Assembly: GCF_000801105.2 (NCBI RefSeq)
Contig: NC_079513.1
Span: 25,775,640-25,839,639, forward strand
DNA: 64,000 nt
Direction of reading: 5' to 3'
Source: Raphanus sativus
Taxonomy: Eukaryota; Streptophyta; Magnoliopsida; Brassicales; Brassicaceae
In this document: piece by piece, positions 59,574 through 64,000 of the stretch
Layout of the letters: each line of letters begins with the position of its first letter
Position numbering within the stretch: the first letter of the stretch is position 1
Program-made: the position numbers and the translations under genes
Notes under the pieces: generated by a model
The model's database searches: none
What the model was told of the DNA's origin: nothing
What the model saw: the letters and a program-made list of their open reading frames with translations, nothing else

Positions 59574-61576
59574 TCAACCTGAAAAACCTGGTTCCAACGC
59601 CTGCAAGATAGCTGAAATGTTGAACTTGAAGCTTCTGTAAGTGTTTCCAGGTATTGTGTCCTGTTCTTCGGGCTTCTTATTGTAGCTTTCCGTTGTTGTT
59701 CCGTTTCCTCCACCACTACTAGTCTTTGCATTCCACACGGAGAGTGCTGTTCAAATCCTAACAAGTCAGATCTCTGCCAAAAACAACTCTCTTTTTAATG
59801 CATGCTTGATGAAGAAAAAGACTATGTCGAACCTCTAAGGGGCTTATCAGGTCTCCGAGCAACAGGAGACGGATGCTTTGATATCCAAGACTTCAACGAC
59901 CTGCAGATGTTTGTAAATTCTAATGCTATGGACCAACAATGATAATCACCCAAGAATCTATGCGGACAAAATAAAAAAAAAAGTCACTACTCACGCAAGA
60001 AAAGGTGCCACCATATACAACTTGAGACCAGCAACTCCATGAGTTATCACCTCATTGCTTGCTGGCTGAAGATGATCAAGCCGATGCCATGCAATTTCCT
60101 ATTAAGTATTCCACAACAACTGAAACGTAAGAGACTCATCCATCACACAAACGCAGATAAGAGTATAAGACCACAAGGCCCCGACTGTTAAAATACGTAC
60201 ACTGATTTCCTTCTTTGTTTGTGGTGCAAAAGATGTATCATCTGTGACCCCAGCAACTATGTAAAGCCGCACTCTTTGCTGTCTGAATGTAAACTCAATA
60301 TATTCCTCTTTCTTGAGTAGCTTTGAGACATCGAATCCAGTTTCCTCTAAGACCTGTGTGTTAGCATAGAAGAGCAGTTAGCTAGTTACAGAACACAGCC
60401 AAATCAAGTGTGACAAAACATTCAAATCTTTCATCAATCATCATTGACCCACGGTCCCAAGTTTATACAAACAATCAGCAGGACAATTACAAACTGTTAC
60501 ATTAGCATAAAAATGAGACACCTTGTAGTCCAGAACATAATATATAAGAGACGTTCTCTCTTCTATTCAAATGTCAAAGTATACCCAATGCACCCAACTG
60601 CTTGAGATTTACAAGTGACAGGCTATCTCATAAGACACAGTGACTACATAACACACTTAGTCTCATCCAATAAGCGTTCTTGTTCTAACTAGACAGTATT
60701 CAATTTCAATATGCACTTATGATAACGACTATAACGAGTGGCGGTTGTAAGGAGCTATCAAGAAGACTGCTAGAAAAGAAGCAAAAGAAATGAATCACGC
60801 AATAAAGCAAACAAATCGGAACACTAACCTCACGTATGGCACAAGCATAGTCTTCTTCATCCTTACTTTTCTTCCCGCGAGGAAAGCTCCAGCTAGAACC
60901 TTTCCATCCTTTCACCAACAAACACTGAACAGTCCCCCCTCCCAAAAAAGAGAGAGATAAGTGTAAGCATGAGCTAACAACTAAACTCAAGCAGTGCTAA
61001 TAGGAATGGATTAATAATCCAAATGGATATATTCTATTCTAAACCCGTTGATAAGTCTCATCAAGGATAATAGCACCAGTGACAGGAACTCGATACTTGT
61101 AAGAGGTAAAGTCCTTGAAAATGTCATCAACGTTAGAGACATAAGGTCTCAACACATCACAGCTGTTGAATACTAGTTTTTTCACATGTCAAGGGAAACA
61201 TATCAGACAATTTTGAAATCATGCTCCAAAAAGCAAATGAGATGATTATAAGAAAAGAGGATACAGAGCAAAGTGAACTCCTTCAAAGAGAGAGACTTTA
61301 GCGTCGGATCATTCTCCACAGCGTTGTCTTCATAGTACCAGTAAGCATACTCCACTAGAAACAGAATCCTTTCGAATGATTGTTGATCTTCTTCGGGTAC
61401 GTTCAAAACAAACCGGCTGCAAACCAAAGAGAACCCAAATCGAAGTCACTGTCTAATGATTTCGTGAACAAAATACATTATACATTATACCTGCAGAGAT
61501 CGTCGAGAAGCTCCTTAGAGGGGAGGCAGTTTCCGACGTTCTTCGACGAGCTTGACGATCGGTGCAGATTCGACAT
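59574..61576 (-). CDS. DCP2: mRNA-decapping enzyme subunit 2 (Nudix)
   Basis: A Nudix hydrolase that removes the 5' cap in P-bodies with DCP1 and VCS. The start ATG at 61576 ([16 protein letters not shown]) begins exon 1 (61491-61576), followed by exon 2 (61265-61416) and further small exons. The Box A-like domain is [20 protein letters not shown]. The Nudix box is spread over [20 protein letters not shown] and an [11 protein letters not shown] continuation, with catalytic Glu residues in REV-LEE. An intron of about 480 bases lies inside this box. Box B follows ([17 protein letters not shown]). The last exon (59574-59746) reads ALSVWNAK, then a Gly/Thr-rich spacer and [16 protein letters not shown]. 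The longer ORF at 59570-59764 is a different frame and is not the real end. Position fits At5g13570. Confidence 0.92.
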
Positions 61577-62946
61577 TTAGTTTTAGTGTGTCGCCGGTGA
61601 AATCTAATCGCTCCCGGAGATGTGTAAAGGTGAATATAATATCCGAGATCCGACCAAGTTTCTGTTGGATACACCGAGAAAAAGTAAAAAGATAAATTAT
61701 ATTTTACTTTTACCGCGTAATAAAAAAAAAACATTTGACCGTGTCCACCAGGCTAGGCTGACCAAGCCGTCGCTGAAGGAGCCAAATTGTTCCAAGACCA
61801 TTGTAATTTCTCCACTTTTCCTTTGTAATTGATATTTTTTTTTTTTTTGATAATCCAGTATCCGACCACTAAGCGTGATCGACTAGCCCACCGGACCTAA
61901 GTCCATGCCATTACAGGATTTTTTAAGCCTCCACTTAAGGATCCCGCGAAGTGGTCTGGAGGATGAGAGAAGCCCATGTGAAAGCTTTCGTGGCGGACAC
62001 TCCAACCGGGGTTCCTTTACCACTAGGCCAACACGCGTCGGTTTGTAATTGTATTTACTACTTTTTCTTGTTAGATTCTAGTTTTGAATTTTGCTATTGA
62101 GAATCATGAGTCATAAACTGTGACATTTCACCATATTTTGAACTTGTTGTTGCTCGATAGGAATAATGACAACTAGATGGCTCATGATTACTCTGCAGAT
62201 GAGGTTGATGGATGGGAATTCGATTAACTTGAGAAAGAAAGAACTGCAATAGTAAAAAAAAAAAAGGAACTGCAATAGTAGTAGTAGTAGTGATAGCAGC
62301 AACACAGAATAATATGATCATCACACATGCTCACCATTTACTGATATGTGTGGTAAGTAAAGCTTGGGGTTTAAAAGAGAAACAATGAAAAGCTCAGGGG
62401 TGTGTTTCGTGAATAGTTTATTGTAGTGAATTATGATGGACCCGACATAGAGAGTTGACCTACTTTATTCATCAACATCGTGGATCTAGACGGTATAACG
62501 TCCATCTTCCTTCCCTAAATTCTTGTTTTCTTACTTCCAAACACATGTTTCATGAGTTTCCATCACTTAAAAAAATCTTCAAAACTGGGCACGCAAGCCA
62601 CTTGTAGTGGATGACTGTTTTGTAGTATTTGAACGTGACGAAACAAACAAGTGACACCAAAGTTATTCTTTGCAATTAAACAACTAATTTAAACGTAATT
62701 AGTGATAATAACCACAATTTTTCATACGTAAGTACGTCGTCGAATGGTTTTACTATACGTCAATTAATTAATCAATTTTACGTGGATGTAATTAACAGCT
62801 GCATAAATTTTTTTTATTATACTTTAATATAATTTTCTCTATTAACTTTGTTGGAACATGGAATAAACGATGATATGATACGACTGCTCTTTCACATACA
62901 TCACCTGTAACCAACGTGCGTCAAACCAACGGGTGCGCGCACAGCC
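61577..62946. other. Upstream region of DCP2 and SULTR4;1
   Basis: Divergent promoters of DCP2 (minus) and SULTR4;1 (plus), separated by 1.4 kb. It contains the SINE at 61832-62041. Otherwise it is AT-rich with a GTA run at about 62278-62290. No gene is supported. Confidence 0.45.
61832..62041 (-). mobile_element. tRNA-derived SINE with target-site duplications
   Basis: A 210-bp element in antisense. On the minus strand it starts cgacgcgtgttggcctagtg, with an A-box-like TGGCCTAGTGGT, and ends in an A tail (T-run at 61835-61848). tttgtaattg flanks it at 61822-61831 and 62042-62051 as a 10-bp target-site duplication. This pattern is that of Brassicaceae SB-type SINEs. No coding capacity. Confidence 0.85.
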
Positions 62947-64000
62947 ATGTCCTACGCATCCCTGAGCGTGAAGGACCTGACGAGCCTTGTTACAAGATCC
63001 GGAACCGGTTCTTCTTCTTCCCCGAAGCGACCCGTCAAGGTGATCCCGCTCCAGCATCCTGACACATCCAATGAAGCTCGTCCTCCCTCGATCCCTTTCG
63101 ACGATATATTCTCCGGATGGAGGGCGAGGATCAAGCGGATGAGCCTCGTGGATTGGATAGAGACTCTGTTTCCTTGCTTCAGATGGATTCGAACTTACAG
63201 ATGGAACGAGTATTTTAAGCTCGATCTCATGGCTGGTATCACCGTTGGTGTAATGCTTGTTCCTCAGGTATTATTATCTTAGCTTCTTTTTAACTTGTGT
63301 TGATATATGAATTGAATTTGATCTCACTCTGGTCTAAATCGGTAGCATTAGTTAGCTTAGAGATCTTTGTTTTGTCGGTAGCGCAATTTGGTGAACTAAG
63401 TTAAATCTCTGTGTTAATTACTTATTGCGTTATCTTTTGGTATCTACCTTTATCACTTTGTGTGGCTGGAGAATTGATTCAAAAATGTGAAAGATGAACT
63501 GTTGCGTAGCTTCTTAAGACGATTATTAATTGAATATTTTTTTTCAGTAACAATATATGCATTATAACGTTTGATGGATTTGAACAGGCAATGTCGTATG
63601 CAAAACTAGCTGGCCTTCCACCAATATACGGTCTATGTGAGTTTATATATTCTGACACAGATTCTTGTGCACTTAACTTTGCCTAATTATGCCAAATTGA
63701 TTCAGTTTTTTTGTAACCTTTGATGCAGACTCATCATTTGTTCCGATATTTGTCTATGCCGTATTCGGCTCATCTCGTCAGCTTGCTATCGGACCCGTAG
63801 CATTGGTGTCACTTCTCGTCTCCAATGCTTTGGGAGGAATCGCTGATTCGTCTGAGGAAGAGTTGCATATTGAACTTGCTATTTTGCTGGCTCTTTTGGT
63901 TGGAATATTGGAGTGCATCATGGGCCTCTTAAGGCAAGAATATTTGTTTTTGCTTGGATTCAGACAATGGAGATGTTGTCCGTTTAATCTAGAACTCCTC
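62947..64000 (+). CDS. SULTR4;1: Vacuolar sulfate transporter SULTR4;1 (5' part, cut by window end)
   Basis: An SLC26-type transporter that exports sulfate from the vacuole in roots. Only the first exons are seen: 62947-63267, 63588-63636 and 63729-63933. The N-terminus is MSYASLSVKDLTSL, followed by RPPSIPFDDIFSGWRARIKR. The first membrane segments are YFKLDLMAGITVGVMLVPQ, AMSYAKLAGLPPIYGLYSSF and SSRQLAIGPVALVSLLVSNA. The last exon ends CIMGLLR and is followed by GCAAGA, so the next intron starts with GC rather than GT. The gene matches At5g13550. The remainder lies outside the window. Confidence 0.88.

Noticed and set aside
59570..59764. 64-codon ORF as the 3' end of DCP2
   Set aside because: It is in another frame. 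The spliced frame ending [16 protein letters not shown] with the stop at 59574-59576 matches DCP2.

Overview
This is nuclear DNA from a Brassicaceae plant, most likely the Brassica/Raphanus lineage. The reasons are small spliced genes with GT-AG introns, AT-rich intergenic DNA full of small transposon relics, and near-identical relatives of Arabidopsis proteins. From memory of Arabidopsis chromosome 5, the gene order matches about At5g13880 down to At5g13550: DUF761 protein, XTH5, FZR3, TBP1, a glutaredoxin-like gene, PPH, AGL15, ZIFL1, ZIF1, SMT1, PAO1, a Jas/TPL-binding-domain gene, CHLH, DCP2, SULTR4;1. Several Arabidopsis neighbours are missing between them, as expected for one fractionated copy of a triplicated Brassica block. 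The species cannot be fixed from the sequence.

Layout. 0.9-6.6 kb: DUF761 gene, XTH5 (cell wall), a tRNA-Lys and FZR3/CCS52B (APC/C activator), whose promoter has two perfect MSA-type sites. 7.4-9.9 kb: TBP1-type telomere-repeat-binding protein on the minus strand, then about 4.8 kb of gene-poor DNA with a Stowaway MITE. 14.7-21.7 kb: glutaredoxin-like gene (minus) diverging from pheophytinase PPH (plus), then the MADS-box gene AGL15. 22.5-30.1 kb: tandem ZIFL1 and ZIF1 major-facilitator genes, both minus. 31-37 kb: a young, rearranged island with a hAT-like fragment, a decayed and an intact S1-type self-incompatibility homologue (SPH), an almost perfect 200-bp inverted duplication of the SPH 5' end, a truncated LINE with 17-bp target-site duplications, a Helitron-like terminus and a broken DUF4336-like gene fragment. 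37.7-47.5 kb: SMT1 (sterol C24-methyltransferase), PAO1 (polyamine oxidase, with a frameshift) and the Jas/TPL-binding-domain gene. 50-55.3 kb: CHLH/GUN5. 55.3-62.9 kb: TE-derived DNA with a 314-bp tandem repeat, a small RRM-like gene, DCP2 (mRNA decapping) and a SINE. 62.9 kb to the end: the start of SULTR4;1 (vacuolar sulfate exporter), cut by the window edge.

Most genes are housekeeping genes with unrelated roles. Two notable pairings are CHLH and PPH (chlorophyll synthesis and breakdown) and the ZIF1/ZIFL1 duplicates. I see no clearly new multi-gene system. The most unusual feature is the SPH hairpin at 32.8-33.2 kb, which has the form of a young self-silencing locus. The PAO1 frameshift and the DUF4336 fragment next to a Helitron-like end come next.

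Exon boundaries were placed by eye from splice consensus and reading frame. For XTH5, FZR3, TBP1, PPH, AGL15, ZIFL1, SMT1, CHLH and the Jas-domain gene, the joined exon lengths are a multiple of three. Family lengths and Arabidopsis gene names are from memory and were not searched.
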